NCBI GenBank assembly: GCA_023301795.1
Contig: JALZVU010000004.1
Coordinates: forward strand, 1-64,000
Source: Granulosicoccus sp.
GTDB taxonomy: Bacteria; Pseudomonadota; Gammaproteobacteria; Granulosicoccales; Granulosicoccaceae
Reading direction: 5' to 3'
Length of the DNA stretch: 64,000 nucleotides
Below, in pieces: positions 46,128 to 56,460 of the stretch. A program made the translations under genes and the position numbers. The stretch's first letter is position 1. Every line of letters starts with the position of its first letter. The notes below the pieces were generated by a model. The model was not told where the DNA came from. It made no database searches and worked only from the letters and a program-made list of their open reading frames with translations.

Positions 46128-48104
46128 CTAACCATATGAGCACTGCTGTAAAACAACATGATTCTCAATTAAATTCACGGCGTAACGGGTACTTGGCTCT
46201 GAAACACCAAACGGTTCGCACTTAAACCCAACCCCGGCTGTGTGTTGGTAACGACTTGGCTTGGATACAGCACAGTGACAACTCCCAGTTGCAGGCTCTT
46301 GATAGTCCACACGTGTGGACTGACTAGCGCAGTCAGCGTGCTCATCGCTAATATCACGTGTGGACTGACTAGCGCAGTCGGCGTGCTCATCGCTTTCATG
46401 ATGAATATCAAGGCTACATGTGTTGCGAATATCTCGGCCTTGCGGATCTATCACCCGAAATCTGTACCGCGTAGGTGAGAGCTTACGGACGGTTTCAAAA
46501 GACTGCTTGTCTATACGAATGTCTTTTTCAAAATCAAACAAGCTCTTGTCGCCTAAATGCTGCTGCTGAACAAACTGCTCATTCAGTAACGACTCATTGT
46601 TATTTACCCTTTGTATTGAATAGCCACCCTCATGCAACATGGTATGACATGACTGGCATATACAAACCCCATTTTCAACACTTGTTAACCCACCATCAGC
46701 CCAGTGAATAATGTGGTGAATCTGAAGGAATTTCGTCTGTGTACATCCATTGAATTGGCAATGCTGATCGCGCTCTTTGATCGCACGAGCCATGGCAGGT
46801 GGCCACAATCTCGATTTTCTCCCGATGTCTATTAATTCACCATCTTTGCTTGTGTTGGTGGTAACGCTGCAATCACAAGCAATGCGACGTGCTGTCTCGT
46901 GGGCGATAGCGCCTGAACCTCTTACAGTTGGGCGCTTTGTTGGCAAATTAGTTCCAGTTGTCAGGCTAGTTTCGCTTATTGAGATTCTTTCGGCTATTGG
47001 CGTTCTCTCGCTTGTTGGGCTCTTCTCGCTAGTTGGGATCGGCGCGCTTGTAGGATGCGCCTTGTTTTCCAAGTTTTGTTCGCTCGCCAAGATCGTTTCA
47101 CATGTAGCCTGATTAGATACATCATGCTTTGATTTAGTTTTCAATTCACTTTCATCGACCGATACGATAACCTGATATCTATCAGCAACTGCGATGTCGC
47201 GGCCAGCAGCTTGTATGCTGCTCTCGGCCATTAATACCGCAGCATCAGCACGCCGCTGTGTGAGAGTACTATCGAAGTCAGGTGCGTGATCTTGCAGCCA
47301 CGATAACGAGTGCTCAATACTATTGAGAAACGCCTGAGCGATTTCAGGCGGTAGCGTTAGATTAATACGGGTATTGCCAATACTGTTTTCAGACCAGGTT
47401 AACGAGCGAGAATTTCGCTGCCTGAGTGCTCGCGCACTTTCATCATTATTACTATCGTCTGAATCTTCTTTCCATCGATAATCGTTGCAAAGACGCTCCA
47501 CTTCAGTAAAAGAGGCATCCAGCGCTGCGTGACAGAGTGTTTTTTCATTGTCCGAGTTCGCCACAGAAACCATGACCCGAATTTTTGACCAGGAAATTTT
47601 TCCAGCTCTGAACAGTGCTGTGGCGATAGGCAGCAAGCGCAGCTTTCGGCCAACATTCAAATAAGCCCAACCCAGTGTTCTTTTTATACCCAGCTCAAGA
47701 TTCATCCAAGCCACGCAGTGTTTTGCACCGCTGGACTTCCAACCATTCATTTCATCAAACCGAACCAAAAGCTCAAGCAAATCGGCATGATGAGAAGTAA
47801 TCTCTTGCGACAGTACCTTCAAGCGTTGACGGATGCTGGTTTCATCAGCAGGCATGGCCTTAGTAGCAACTGGCTCGTCCGTACCTTCGATGCATGCCAT
47901 TGCCAACCGTACGCTCTGACCAAATTTTTGCTGTTCATGAGCGTTGAACGAGCTCATACCAAAGGATAGTTGGTCAGATGAATTTCGAATATCACCTGTA
48001 AGTGCGCCTATAATTGCGCTGCTACTGCCGCCTGTGCTCGTGCCTGCACTTGTTCCTGCACTTGTTCCTGCACTTGTTCCTGCACTTGCGTTAAAATCTT
48101 CCAT
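46128..48104 (-). CDS. DUF222/HNH endonuclease-domain protein with internal repeats
   Basis: The 658-residue protein has a DUF222 (13E12-type) helical region (about 70-330) and an HNH domain (about 440-500) with CQFNGC, QIHHIIHWADGG, N and CQSCHTMLH, giving two CxxC-like zinc pairs and the catalytic HH/N/H residues. The N-terminus has a GTSA tetrapeptide repeated four times; the middle has a degenerate Thr/Ser/Glu-rich repeat region (about 360-405); the C-terminal part has a 15-residue repeat (DEHADCASQSTR core). GGAGA precedes the ATG. It may be a stand-alone nuclease; the biological role and target are unknown. Confidence 0.85.
   Translation of the reverse strand: MEDFNASAGTSAGTSAGTSAGTSTGGSSSAIIGALTGDIRNSSDQLSFGMSSFNAHEQQKFGQSVRLAMACIEGTDEPVATKAMPADETSIRQRLKVLSQEITSHHADLLELLVRFDEMNGWKSSGAKHCVAWMNLELGIKRTLGWAYLNVGRKLRLLPIATALFRAGKISWSKIRVMVSVANSDNEKTLCHAALDASFTEVERLCNDYRWKEDSDDSNNDESARALRQRNSRSLTWSENSIGNTRINLTLPPEIAQAFLNSIEHSLSWLQDHAPDFDSTLTQRRADAAVLMAESSIQAAGRDIAVADRYQVIVSVDESELKTKSKHDVSNQATCETILASEQNLENKAHPTSAPIPTSEKSPTSERTPIAERISISETSLTTGTNLPTKRPTVRGSGAIAHETARRIACDCSVTTNTSKDGELIDIGRKSRLWPPAMARAIKERDQHCQFNGCTQTKFLQIHHIIHWADGGLTSVENGVCICQSCHTMLHEGGYSIQRVNNNESLLNEQFVQQQHLGDKSLFDFEKDIRIDKQSFETVRKLSPTRYRFRVIDPQGRDIRNTCSLDIHHESDEHADCASQSTRDISDEHADCASQSTRVDYQEPATGSCHCAVSKPSRYQHTAGVGFKCEPFGVSEPSTRYAVNLIENHVVLQQCSYG
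46310..46394 (-). repeat. 45-bp tandem duplication inside the HNH gene
   Basis: Bases 46310-46349 and 46355-46394 are the same 40-base stretch with one difference, at a 45-base period, encoding two copies of the peptide core DEHADCASQSTR. The period is a multiple of three, so the frame is kept. Confidence 0.9.
48043..48091 (-). repeat. 12-bp tandem repeats encoding GTSA near the HNH protein N-terminus
   Basis: About four copies of a 12-base unit (GTTCCTGCACTT on the plus strand) encode the tetrapeptide Gly-Thr-Ser-Ala on the minus strand. Copy number could vary without breaking the frame. Confidence 0.9.
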
Positions 48105-48723
48105 GATTATTCTCCGTTACAACCTGTAGTTTAGCATTTATGCGAATCACTGAGCACACAAAAACAAGAAATAACAGTATTTATATACAGTATACAATTT
48201 GTATTATGCATCAACATAATATGCATATTTGAGACAATCCAGTAGAATCAATCGATGCTCTTCATTTGGATATTTAGGCTGTTCGGCGGCTTAGATAAGG
48301 ACCGTATCGCTGTTCGTAGCGAATCATTCAATATTGCTATAAAAACATAGGGGCCTGAATTCAATGCCATGGCTTTAACTGCATGCACATTCTCTCAAAC
48401 GTCATATTGATAGCTTAGAAACAAAATAAGTTCATTCTTTGGCTATCTCAGGCTCACATAGAATCATTTGTATGCACAGGGATTTTAACGTTTGAAAATT
48501 TACATGATGCGCGTTGCGTGTGAGGCATCTGACACTCAAATCTTTAACAGGTATTGGGCAAATTGCACTTGGATCCTTAAGCAATTGTAGCTGTATGAAA
48601 TTATTCAGCTATTGCAATAATAATGAGCCAACACAGCTGTACCACGTACCCATAACGCTTGAACGTACTGCTTTCGGTATCAACGCTAACTACATCAATT
48701 TACAGTGACATCCAAAACAGCCA
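48105..48723. other. Gene-poor AT-rich gap
   Basis: A 619-bp region between two genes, the HNH gene and an alpha/beta hydrolase gene, holds no convincing coding sequence. It is clearly richer in A and T than the rest, with runs such as TATATACAGTATACAATTTG near 48181. A 64-codon frame at 48514-48708 has no ribosome-binding site and no recognisable content. A small RNA or the HNH promoter could lie here; nothing definite was seen. Confidence 0.55.
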
Positions 48724-49488
48724 TTAATCAACTACGCTACCGTCAGTATTTAACAGACAACACACAGCCTTTCGCAAGGTGGAAAAATGCCCTGAGCCCG
48801 GATAAACAACAACCTTAACCTCTGAGGCAATTGTGCTTTCTAATGCGTACGCCATAGCTATTGGCGCCCAGTTATCAGCATCACCATGGTGTATGGAAGC
48901 TGAGCAGCTGATATTTTCAAGCCGATGCGACCATGGATTCACATATTCATGTACAGCTTGTCTGTAAGACGCCCTATCATTGCTATAAGACTTTACCAGT
49001 CCAGCAACGAGAGCCGCTTTGAAACGTGGCTCTGACAACAATGCCTGTTCTGACTCAGCACAGCCTTTGAACATCATTTTGATTACTTGCTCACAGGATA
49101 TTCGGACACCGACACTCTGGACGAGTGTGAGCATTTTGAACTGAAGCGGACTTCGCATGGCAGTTTGAAATACTGCCCTACCTGCCATGTTTGGTAAAAA
49201 ATCACCTAACTCTAACGGCGCTGCGGGTGAGATGAGAGACAGCTTGTTAAGCAGTTGCGGATATTTTTCAGCGATTTTTATCGCCGTCATGGCACCGAGA
49301 GAAAAACCTATGACATGCAGACAGTTAGTAGATTGCGCAGCGAGATTTTCGCTGCCTTCAAACTCGCTCAACGAACCAACTACCTGCAATGAGCTGGCAT
49401 CTTCCGTGTCTAGGAAGCATAACTCTTCTGCCGAGCCTGGCAAACCATGGCAGTAGACAGTGCTAAGACGGCTTGGCTGTTCACTCAT
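48724..49488 (-). CDS. Alpha/beta-hydrolase of unknown substrate
   Basis: From ATG 49488 (MSEQPSRLST) this is a 254-residue soluble protein with an HGLPGS oxyanion segment (14-19), nucleophile S63 in GFSLGA, D203 or D205 (HHGDADNWAP) and H234 (GSGHFS), a complete triad. The 46 residues of the longer frame look like untranslated sequence. There is no signal peptide. It could be an esterase, a lactonase or a C-C hydrolase; nothing in the context decides. Confidence 0.8.
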   Translation of the reverse strand: MSEQPSRLSTVYCHGLPGSAEELCFLDTEDASSLQVVGSLSEFEGSENLAAQSTNCLHVIGFSLGAMTAIKIAEKYPQLLNKLSLISPAAPLELGDFLPNMAGRAVFQTAMRSPLQFKMLTLVQSVGVRISCEQVIKMMFKGCAESEQALLSEPRFKAALVAGLVKSYSNDRASYRQAVHEYVNPWSHRLENISCSASIHHGDADNWAPIAMAYALESTIASEVKVVVYPGSGHFSTLRKAVCCLLNTDGSVVD

Positions 49489-49686
49489 GAAATTCTTCTT
49501 GAATCTAGCTGATTCACTGCAATAACATAACCGTGTAATGTCAAACAGCGGTGCCTGCCAGTAGCCGTGAACGAGAGCGCACAGCGCCCGCGAGCGAGCA
49601 CCCAAAGTGAGCCTGCGCGGCAGCAATTAGCCGACCACGCAAGCCTCTAGTATCAGTATCTGAAAACCAATTTCACCCGCTGCCAG

Positions 49687-50751
49687 CTATTTACGTAAAC
49701 GAGTCCACAGCTGGTCGTACACTTCCTGAGTTGCCTGGTCACATACGGCGACGAAACTGCCTGCGGGGCCCGTGGGCGGATTGGCTTCTGGCGAACTAGC
49801 TAACGCCGGATCCAGAAATTCAGCGACGCCAGTGACACCTGCAGAATACTGTGCAAAGTTAGTCACGGCAGCGATGTTTTCAGGCTCAAGCAAGAAATCC
49901 ATGAATTTAATGGCATTGTCCCTATTGGGCGCATCTTTGAGTAAAACCACGTTATCCATCCACACAACATAGCCCTCATCAGGGTAGGCATATTCAAGGT
50001 TTGCACCTTCTTCACGTGCTTTGGCCGAGAAGCCGTTGTAGATCATGCCAGCAGCTGCATCACCAGATACCAGCACATCTTTTGCGATGTCAGAACCAAA
50101 AGATGCCCAGTGCTGTTTAGCGCCTTGTAAAAGAGCATCCAGTTCCTTGAGCTTTTCTCTATCCTGGCTGCACTGCTCCATACCTAGGTGCAGCGATGCC
50201 AATACCATCACCTCACCTTGACTATCCAGCATGTTGATTTTGCCTGCTAGCTCCGCAGGTGGATCAAATAAGATATCGGTAGAGCTGATATCGCCTTGGT
50301 ACACATCACGATTCACTGAAAAGCTCGTTGACCCCCACTGATACGGAATAGAATATTTGCGGCCATTATCAAAGGGTACATTGAGCCATTGCTCTTCAAT
50401 GTTGGCAGCATTGGCAAGCTCGCCTTCAGCAACGGTGTCCAGCAAGCCACCTTCGGCCATGATCTGCACCATATAATCGCCCGGTACCGCAACATCATAG
50501 GAACCCAGCTTTCCAGCTTTAAGGGATGCCAGCAACGACTCATTACTGTCGTAGGTGTCCATGGTGACTTCAACACCGTACTCGCTGGAGAATTTGTCCA
50601 GAAGTGTTTGCGGAATATATTCGAACCAGTGGTAGATCGACAGCTTGCCTTCTGCCTGGGCCATTATTGGTGTAGTGGCGAGCACAGCCGCGACAGCAGC
50701 TGCCAGCGCGGTTGGTAACAATTTCTGGTTGGACAGTAAAACGGGGTTCAT
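49687..50751 (-). CDS. potD: Polyamine-binding periplasmic protein
   Basis: The 354-residue protein has a signal peptide (about 1-33, AQA-EG) and the PotD/PotF features IYHWFEYIPQTLLDKFSSEYGVEV and YDVAVPGDYMVQIM. It captures spermidine or putrescine. ATG 50751 with GGAG upstream is preferred to TTG 50757. It follows the two permeases and the ATPase in the order A-B-C-D, with a 249-bp gap before it. Confidence 0.9.
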   Translation of the reverse strand: MNPVLLSNQKLLPTALAAAVAAVLATTPIMAQAEGKLSIYHWFEYIPQTLLDKFSSEYGVEVTMDTYDSNESLLASLKAGKLGSYDVAVPGDYMVQIMAEGGLLDTVAEGELANAANIEEQWLNVPFDNGRKYSIPYQWGSTSFSVNRDVYQGDISSTDILFDPPAELAGKINMLDSQGEVMVLASLHLGMEQCSQDREKLKELDALLQGAKQHWASFGSDIAKDVLVSGDAAAGMIYNGFSAKAREEGANLEYAYPDEGYVVWMDNVVLLKDAPNRDNAIKFMDFLLEPENIAAVTNFAQYSAGVTGVAEFLDPALASSPEANPPTGPAGSFVAVCDQATQEVYDQLWTRLRK

Positions 50752-50999
50752 GGCCAATAGCTCCGAATTTTTGGTGTAAATACCAAATGCTGATTATTTG
50801 ATTATCACGACAACAATCCCTATAACAACACAATACGAGAGTGCTTGCAAAGCGCATAAGACCACTTTCCAATATCCACCACTCAAATACTGATATCTAC
50901 TCGCAGAGGCCAACACTACTATCTCGCTCAACCGACAAACTCTAGCCTAAATGTGCCACAAAACCTAACTGCGGCATGGACCTACGTGGCCTAAGGCAC

Positions 51000-51827
51000 T
51001 TATTCCTCTCCTCGCCCTGATCCTCCGCCCTTACGCCCTATAAGGTATGACGCTGTAACAATAGCAATCGAAAAAAGCAGCATTAATGTGCTTAAGGCCA
51101 TGATATTCGGCTTTATTCCCTGCCTTACGGCACCGAAAATGGCGGTTGGCAAGGTCTCCACGCCCGCACCTTTAATGAAGTTGGTAATGATGAAGTCATC
51201 AAGGGATATGATGAACGCCAGCAAAAAACCTGAAAGAATGCCAGGCGCCATTATCGGCAACAATACGTGTCGAAATGCCTGCCAGCGGCTAGCATAAAGA
51301 TCCTGTGCTGCCTCCTCAAAACTGGATTCAATACCTTGCAAGCGTGCGGCGATGGGCAAGTAGGCGAACGGAATACAAAATACAATATGAGCCACCACAA
51401 TAGAGCCGTAGCCTAGTGTGAAACCAATGGCCGAAAAGAAAACCAGAGTAGCCACGGCCGTTACAATCTCAGGCACCATGATGGGCATGGACAACAAGGC
51501 GAAGCTTACAGACTTCCCCGCAAACTGCCCCCCTCTAACCATTCCAATCGCCGCAGCCACTGCAATCATCGTGGATGTTATGCCTGCAGCCAACGCGATG
51601 GTTAGCGAGTTCCAAGCTGCACTTTTGAATTTTGCAGACTCCACACCATTGAAGACCTCTACATACCAGCGTAAGGAGAATCCACCCCAACGTGTAATTG
51701 ACAGGCTGTCGTTAAACGAATACACCATGACCACAATCAGCGGCGTATACAAGATAAACAGACATAGCACGGTAACACCTAGAAAACCCGGGTAATGCTT
51801 GACATCAAAAGCCTTGGCACTTTGCAC
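51000..51827 (-). CDS. potC: Polyamine ABC importer permease, PotC type
   Basis: The 275-residue permease starts at GTG 51827, with AGGAG just upstream; the longer frame runs into potB. It has six helices and the coupling loop [22 protein letters not shown]. It is 2 bases from the potB stop. Confidence 0.9.
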   Translation of the reverse strand: MQSAKAFDVKHYPGFLGVTVLCLFILYTPLIVVMVYSFNDSLSITRWGGFSLRWYVEVFNGVESAKFKSAAWNSLTIALAAGITSTMIAVAAAIGMVRGGQFAGKSVSFALLSMPIMVPEIVTAVATLVFFSAIGFTLGYGSIVVAHIVFCIPFAYLPIAARLQGIESSFEEAAQDLYASRWQAFRHVLLPIMAPGILSGFLLAFIISLDDFIITNFIKGAGVETLPTAIFGAVRQGIKPNIMALSTLMLLFSIAIVTASYLIGRKGGGSGRGEE

Positions 51828-51829
51828 TG

Positions 51830-52741
51830 TCAGAGCTCCTTTGCCTGAGAACGTGCATAAAGCATTAATACCACCAACACCATACTGAGTAAAATCATAG
51901 AAGCCGCCGCACCAAAGGGCCAATTGCCTGCATTACCTTTAAATTGCTCTTCGATAAGAGAACCAATCATGAACGTCTTGGCGCCCCCCAATAAATCAGG
52001 CGCCAGAAACGCACCCAGACTCGGCACAAACACCAGAATGCAACCAGCAACAATGCCAGGCTTTATTACCGGAATAATGACACGCCGCAATATTTGCCAA
52101 CGGGTGGCGTATAAATCAGCAGCAGCTTCGGAGAGCGAAGCGTTGTAGCGCTCCATGGATGCGTAGATCGGTAACACCATGAACGGCAAGTAGGAGTAAA
52201 ACAGGCCTAATTGTACTGCCAGGTTTGTATTAACCAGTTGGAAAGGGGCGTCGATAAGCCCCAATCCCAACAATGCCTCGTTAAAGGGGCCGTTGTCCCG
52301 AATCAGAAACTTCATCGAAACCGTACGAATTAGCAGATTGACCCAGTAAGGTATGGTGATGAGAAACAGCCACAGCGCCCGTGTACGCGCAGGCCTTGTC
52401 GCCACATAATAAGCCGTAGGAAAACCAATTAACAAACAGAGTACGGTAGCCAGAAGTGCTTGCACGATGGAACGGACGAAGATGGTGATGTATGTCCATT
52501 CAATACTGGGTGCTTCATCGCCAAACAACCCTCGATCAAAAATAAACTGATCATAAGCTGCAAGCGAGAATTCCCAGATAACCCCCCCTCTGAACTCCTT
52601 GGTCAGAAACGAGTACACCAGCATCAGTAGCATCGGCAGCAGCAGGAAGACGCCAATGACTGCCCATGATGGCAATAACAACCAACCACGAACAGGTGCG
52701 TAGGTGGACGAGACCGTTCTACCGCCAATGGTACCCGCCAT
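51830..52741 (-). CDS. potB: Polyamine ABC importer permease, PotB type
   Basis: The 303-residue permease has six helices and the coupling loop [22 protein letters not shown]. Its ATG overlaps the potA stop in a TGATG arrangement. With PotC it forms the channel. Confidence 0.9.
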   Translation of the reverse strand: MAGTIGGRTVSSTYAPVRGWLLLPSWAVIGVFLLLPMLLMLVYSFLTKEFRGGVIWEFSLAAYDQFIFDRGLFGDEAPSIEWTYITIFVRSIVQALLATVLCLLIGFPTAYYVATRPARTRALWLFLITIPYWVNLLIRTVSMKFLIRDNGPFNEALLGLGLIDAPFQLVNTNLAVQLGLFYSYLPFMVLPIYASMERYNASLSEAAADLYATRWQILRRVIIPVIKPGIVAGCILVFVPSLGAFLAPDLLGGAKTFMIGSLIEEQFKGNAGNWPFGAAASMILLSMVLVVLMLYARSQAKEL

Positions 52742-53859
52742 CAGTTCACCAGAAACCGTGCAGCGCGCTCTGCTAACTGCAAGCAGACATCGTTGCCGAT
52801 GTGTAAGCCATCAGCACTACCGCTTGCCACGTTTTGCTCTCTGACGCTAATGCGCAAGTTGCTTGCCAGGGAAATCGTGTATTGCCTGTCAGTACCTAGG
52901 TAGACAATATCCTCGATAACACCCTGAAGCGCTACCGCGCCTGCATCAGTACCAACATCGGCAGCTGCCCGCAGTCTCATGCTCTCTGGCCTGAGCGAGA
53001 CAAATCCCCTGTCTCCAATCTGAACGTTTTCAGGCGTGTCAGATTTGATGACATCACCGGTACCCAAGCGCACACTAGCACCACCGCCAGCAACCTCGAC
53101 TATCTCGGCGTCCAGAAGATTGGTGTCACCAATAAAGTCAGCGACAAAACGATTGGCAGGCTGTTCATAGATTTGCATCGGTGAGCCCACCTGCTGAATA
53201 CGGCCGTCAGACATCACCGCAATGCGATCCGACATTGACAGAGCTTCCTCCTGATCGTGAGTGACGAAAACAAAGGTAATCCCTGTATCGCGCTGAAGCT
53301 GCTTGAGTTCGGCTCGCATTTGCTGTCGAAGCTTTAGATCCAGGGCCGACAGCGGCTCATCAAGTAATAGCACTTTGGGCTTGGGCGCCATGGCTCTCGC
53401 CAATGCGACACGCTGCTGCTGTCCACCTGAAAGCTGCGCAGGCCGACGGTGAATAAACTCCTGCAACCTGACCAGGGACACCATCTGCTCAACACGCGCT
53501 TCGATGTCGCTTGACGACCAACCCAGCATTTTCAAACCAAACGCAATGTTGTCAGCCACGCTCATGTGTGGGAATAACGCATAGTTCTGAAACACGGTAT
53601 TTATCGGACGCTTGTCCGGAGGAAGATTCTCTATTTCCTCGCCATACAAAAACAGTAATCCTGCGCTTGTGGGCTCAAACCCTGCAATGATTCTCAACAA
53701 ACTGGTCTTCCCGCAACCAGAAGGCCCTAATAGAGTAAAAAATTCGTTGTCATTAATCTGCAGATTGATCTGCATCAACGCCGTGAAATCACCGTAGCGT
53801 TTTTCCACGTTTTCTATCCCAACCGCAACACTTGCGCTGGACCTTACTTGGCTGTTCAT
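52741..53859 (-). CDS. potA: Polyamine ABC importer ATPase, PotA type
   Basis: The ATPase is 372 residues from ATG 53859 (MNSQVRSS), with a longer GTG start at 53922 possible. It has Walker A GPSGCGKTS, LSGGQQQRVALARAMA, Walker B VLLLDEPLSALD, the H-loop THDQEEA and a C-terminal TOBE-type domain, as in PotA. It is divergent from the argE-like gene and heads the potABCD operon. Confidence 0.92.
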   Translation of the reverse strand: MNSQVRSSASVAVGIENVEKRYGDFTALMQINLQINDNEFFTLLGPSGCGKTSLLRIIAGFEPTSAGLLFLYGEEIENLPPDKRPINTVFQNYALFPHMSVADNIAFGLKMLGWSSSDIEARVEQMVSLVRLQEFIHRRPAQLSGGQQQRVALARAMAPKPKVLLLDEPLSALDLKLRQQMRAELKQLQRDTGITFVFVTHDQEEALSMSDRIAVMSDGRIQQVGSPMQIYEQPANRFVADFIGDTNLLDAEIVEVAGGGASVRLGTGDVIKSDTPENVQIGDRGFVSLRPESMRLRAAADVGTDAGAVALQGVIEDIVYLGTDRQYTISLASNLRISVREQNVASGSADGLHIGNDVCLQLAERAARFLVN

Positions 53860-54053
53860 CACGCTACCAGCAATCTGTTGATCGGCTCGTCTTTCGTGTT
53901 CAATTCTTTTTGTATCCTGCACTTATCGCGAAAGCGATAGAATTGCACAAGCGCCTGTCATATAGCAAGTTTTACCGCCACAGTTCCAATGGGGGACAAA
54001 CCATTGTGCTCTACAGGCTTAAATTTAAATCAATCCATAGGAAGTTCACTGCA

Positions 54054-55244
54054 ATGGCGAAAACGCTGGAATTACTGGACACGCTTTTATCGTTTGATAC
54101 GGTAAGTTCACGTCCAAACAAACAGCTCATTTCGTGGGTGCAAGAGCTACTGCTGGAAGCAGGCGCAACCGTTAATCTGATAAGCAATGAGGATGGCACC
54201 AAGGCCAATCTGTTCGCCAGTATCGGCCCCGCTAACACACCTGGCTTTATGTTGTCTGGGCATACCGATGTCGTCCCGATTGAAGGTCAGGATTGGACAG
54301 TGCCTGCATTCAAAATGACACAACGTGACGGGAAAGTTTACGGCCGTGGCAGTGCAGATATGAAAGGCTTTATCGCTTGCGCATTAAATGCTGCACTCAA
54401 AGCCTCACGCATGCAACTCACCACCCCTTTGCATCTGGCGCTGTCTTACGATGAAGAGATCGGTTGTGTGGGCGTACGTTCTTTGATCGACATGCTCGAG
54501 CATGCACCGGTAAAACCACTCATGTGCATGGTAGGTGAACCAACGGAGCTATTTGTTGCAACAGGCCACAAAGGCAAAACTGCTTGCCACGTAAAATGCA
54601 ATGGTCGCGCTGGGCATTCTGCTTTGGCACCCAAGGCACTCAATGCCATTCATCTGGCAACCGACATGATTGATAAAATCCGGCAGATGCAGCTAGCGCT
54701 TGCACAGACAGGTCATCAAGATAAAGCGTACGAGGTGCCCTACACCACGCTTCATGTCAGCAACATACGCGGCGGCGTTGCCTTGAATATTGTGCCTGAC
54801 AGCTGCACGTTCGATATGGAAATACGCAACCTGGCTGAGGACGATCCTGAGGCCTTGCTGGACGCATTAAAGGTCGAGGCCTGCAAGCTGACCGACATCG
54901 CCCGCAGGCAGGCTGCAGAGGCTGAAATAGCCTTTGACTTGTTTAATGCCTACCCAGGTCTTAATACTGACCTTGATGCTGCTGTCGTATCATTTGTACA
55001 GTCACTTACCGGAAAACACACGCCCACCAAAGTCGCATTTGGTACTGAAGCTGGCCTGTTTGCCCAACAACTGCACATACCGTGTGTGGTCTGTGGCCCC
55101 GGGTCTATGGATCAGGGGCATAAACCAGATGAGTTTATTGAAGCCACTCAGTTACAGCAATGTGACGACATGCTGGATAAATTACTGGTGCATCTCGAGC
55201 AGGGTCTTATTGACAACATAACTGACAACACGCCTATCGATTGA
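54054..55244 (+). CDS. argE: ArgE-type N-acyl-amino-acid deacylase (acetylornithine deacetylase family)
   Basis: The 396-residue M20 metallopeptidase-family enzyme has metal ligands H70 and D72 (SGHTDVVP), D102 (GRGSADMKGF), and catalytic pair E134/E135 (SYDEEIG). ATG 54054 is supported by AGGAAG upstream. ArgE removes the acetyl group of N-acetylornithine. Because it stands beside a polyamine importer and away from other arg genes, a related acyl-amino acid substrate is also possible. Confidence 0.85.
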   Translation: MAKTLELLDTLLSFDTVSSRPNKQLISWVQELLLEAGATVNLISNEDGTKANLFASIGPANTPGFMLSGHTDVVPIEGQDWTVPAFKMTQRDGKVYGRGSADMKGFIACALNAALKASRMQLTTPLHLALSYDEEIGCVGVRSLIDMLEHAPVKPLMCMVGEPTELFVATGHKGKTACHVKCNGRAGHSALAPKALNAIHLATDMIDKIRQMQLALAQTGHQDKAYEVPYTTLHVSNIRGGVALNIVPDSCTFDMEIRNLAEDDPEALLDALKVEACKLTDIARRQAAEAEIAFDLFNAYPGLNTDLDAAVVSFVQSLTGKHTPTKVAFGTEAGLFAQQLHIPCVVCGPGSMDQGHKPDEFIEATQLQQCDDMLDKLLVHLEQGLIDNITDNTPID

Positions 55245-55329
55245 CACATGCATTTAATCTCACAGTGTTTTTTATTGCTAACAGCGTATATTTACTGCGT
55301 CGTACCCTAAATTTTCACCGGAGAATGGC

Positions 55330-56433
55330 ATGTCCAGACGGGATTTTTTAAAAGACAGTACAAAAGGCGTAGTTGCGGCTACCGCAACAGGTGCAGCAAT
55401 TATTGCCTCGGCACCTGCCATTGCACAAACCAGAACCGAATTGAATATTGTGTCGACCTGGCCAAGGGATTTCCCTGGCCTGGGGCTAAGCGCGCAACGC
55501 TTAGCCAAACGCATAAGCGATTTATCAGACGGGCTGATAGAAACCAACTATTTTGCTGCTGGTGAAAAAGTAGGCGCTTTTGACGTTTTCGATGATGTGG
55601 CTTCCGGCAACAGCGAAGCCTATATTGCCGCTGATTATTACTGGAAAGGCAAGCATCCTGGCTTTGCCTACTTTACATCCGTGCCGTTTGGCATGACAAC
55701 ACCGGAATGGAATGCGTGGATCAAGTTCAAAGATGGCCAGGCATTATGGGACGAATTATCAGGTAGCTTTGGTATTAAAGCCATTACCTGTGGTGGCACT
55801 GGTACGCAGATGGGCGGCTGGTTTAACAAAGAAATCGAATCAGCCGAAGACCTGAAAGGCCTGAAAATTCGCATACCCGGGCTGGGTGGTGACGTTATGG
55901 CAAAACTTGGTGCATCCCCAGTATCGTTGCCAGGCGGCCAAATCTACGAAAACCTGGTATCCGGCGCTATCGATGCCACTGAATGGGTCGGTCCCTATAA
56001 CGACTATTTCATGAAATTCTATGAAGCCGCAAAATACTACTACTCGCCCGGTATGCATGAACCAGGTGGTGGCCTGGCATTTGGAATGAACAAGGAGTGG
56101 TGGGATAAACGTAGCAACTACGAAAAAATAGTCATCGAAGCGGCCTGCATGGAGGAAAACGCAGCACAGCCGGAAGAAGCCATTGCAAACAACGGCGAGT
56201 TCTTAAGAGTGATGGTAGAAGACAACGGCGTAGAGTTACGTGAATTCAACGACGACGTCTATGACAGCTTCGGCGCTGCAGCCGCGGAGGTCTTCGAAGA
56301 AACACGAGACCATAGCGAGTTGGCTGCAAAAATTGACGACAGCTACCAAAAGAGTCTGAGAGAGATGGGAGGCTATCTGAAACTGGCAGAAATCGGATTC
56401 TCTATCCAACGCAACCGGGTTCTGGGTATTTAA
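55330..56433 (+). CDS. Tat-exported TRAP substrate-binding protein, orphan
   Basis: The 367-residue protein begins MSRRDFLKDS, a twin-arginine signal, followed by a hydrophobic stretch and AIA-QT cleavage. The mature part (TELNIVSTWPRDFPGLGLSAQRLAKRISDLSDG, EWVGPYNDYF) is of the DctP/TakP type, whose members bind mono-carboxylates or keto acids. No dctQ or dctM is adjacent, so it must use permeases encoded elsewhere or act as a sensor partner. It is followed by a strong hairpin shared with the convergent gene. Confidence 0.87.
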   Translation: MSRRDFLKDSTKGVVAATATGAAIIASAPAIAQTRTELNIVSTWPRDFPGLGLSAQRLAKRISDLSDGLIETNYFAAGEKVGAFDVFDDVASGNSEAYIAADYYWKGKHPGFAYFTSVPFGMTTPEWNAWIKFKDGQALWDELSGSFGIKAITCGGTGTQMGGWFNKEIESAEDLKGLKIRIPGLGGDVMAKLGASPVSLPGGQIYENLVSGAIDATEWVGPYNDYFMKFYEAAKYYYSPGMHEPGGGLAFGMNKEWWDKRSNYEKIVIEAACMEENAAQPEEAIANNGEFLRVMVEDNGVELREFNDDVYDSFGAAAAEVFEETRDHSELAAKIDDSYQKSLREMGGYLKLAEIGFSIQRNRVLGI

Positions 56434-56460
56434 ACCGCCGCAAGTAAACCCTGCTTGCGT

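Noticed and set aside
46777..47112. 111-codon hydrophobic-looking frame antisense to the HNH gene
   Set aside because: It reads the repeat region backwards; apparent membrane character is a product of that repeat.
48514..48708. 64-codon frame in the AT-rich gap
   Set aside because: No ribosome-binding site and unlike any known family; treated as noise.
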